A DNA stretch of 56,758 bases. It comes from Oscillatoria sp. SIO1A7. Lineage in GTDB: Bacteria; Cyanobacteriota; Cyanobacteriia; Cyanobacteriales; Laspinemataceae. The notes below the pieces were generated by a model, which saw only the letters and a program-made list of their open reading frames with translations, was not told the origin of the DNA and did not search any database. Positions within the stretch are counted from its first letter, which is position 1; each line of letters opens with the position of its first letter. The stretch lies in assembly GCA_010672965.1 (NCBI GenBank), contig JAAHFN010000018.1, positions 1 to 56,758 of the forward strand, in the 5' to 3' direction. Of the stretch, positions 56,705 to 56,758 are shown piece by piece. The position numbers were made by a program, and so were the translations under genes.

Positions 56705-56758
56705 AGGACTTACGCATTCCCTCTATATGTGTAAGGGAGATTTCACCATTTGCCCTAA
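56705..56758. mobile_element. Family D element, copy D6, cut by the window end
   Basis: It starts AGGACTTACGC and runs through most of the central hairpin to the last base. It differs from D1 in only three positions. Confidence 0.75.

Overview
This is a chromosomal window from a cyanobacterium, most likely a filamentous Oscillatoriales-type species. The evidence is the very high density of the HIP1 octamer GCGATCGC in coding DNA, a ThiO-ThiG fusion, a Psb34 (ssl1498-type) photosystem II assembly protein, a DUF4327-like protein, an ADP-glucose-type glycogen synthase, FHA-kinase/PP2C and Cache-HAMP-PAS-adenylate cyclase signalling proteins, and intergenic spaces packed with heptanucleotide STRR-type tandem repeats. 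I count about 31 intact protein genes and two convincing pseudogenes. I recognise no rRNA, tRNA, CRISPR array, integrase or complete IS transposase.

Layout. 0.4-1.4 kb: an ABC ATPase. 1.9-5.3 kb (minus): a two-gene operon of a P-loop ATPase and a TPR protein. 5.5 kb: a VOC protein. 6.5-12.5 kb (minus): two full adenylate cyclases and the wreck of a third. 13.2-18.4 kb (minus): two paralogous MscS channels with long acidic coiled coils. 19.0-26.1 kb (minus): a Ski2-like helicase, a TPR protein and an HTH/NB-ARC-type ATPase. 27.0-28.0 kb: a decayed exported PEP-CTERM-like gene. 28.3 kb: a TPR lipoprotein. 29.2-33.7 kb: citramalate synthase, a ferredoxin and ThiO-ThiG. 34.2-35.6 kb: two PD-(D/E)XK-type proteins. 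36.0-38.2 kb: Psb34, a 1.7 kb stretch without a credible gene, and a DUF4327-like gene. 38.5-43.0 kb (minus): a PP2C phosphatase followed by an FHA Ser/Thr kinase. 43.4-45.9 kb: a LysM/M23 peptidase and glycogen synthase. 46.3-48.8 kb: a ZorA/ZorB-like (MotA/MotB-type) ion-channel pair. 49.0-51.2 kb (minus): DUF937, DUF6941, unknown and NlpC/P60-like (DUF7689-like) genes. 51.5-53.2 kb: a membrane GTPase. 54.1 kb: a tiny membrane protein. 55.1-56.5 kb: a methyltransferase.

The most distinctive content is between the genes. At least five families of small terminal-inverted-repeat elements (about 90-190 bp, no coding capacity) recur. I can define the borders of several and see target-site duplications: TA for families A and B, TTA/TAA for family C, and 8 bp (GCTTGATT) for one copy of family E. 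Several copies are nested. The third adenylate cyclase was broken by successive insertions, and its reading frame can be rebuilt by removing them. The hairpin core of family D occurs twice, in frame, inside the PP2C phosphatase gene. The two ends of the window share a direct repeat of about 190 bp, 56.4 kb apart.

Functional links. The phosphatase and kinase probably work on a common Ser/Thr phosphorylation circuit. The ATPase-TPR pair, the TPR and HTH/NB-ARC proteins, the ZorAB-like pair and the NlpC/P60-like operon look like regulated NTPase or conflict-type modules, but no toxin or effector has been proven for any of them. Coordinates, motifs and repeats were read from the sequence. Family names rest on remembered motifs, without database searches.
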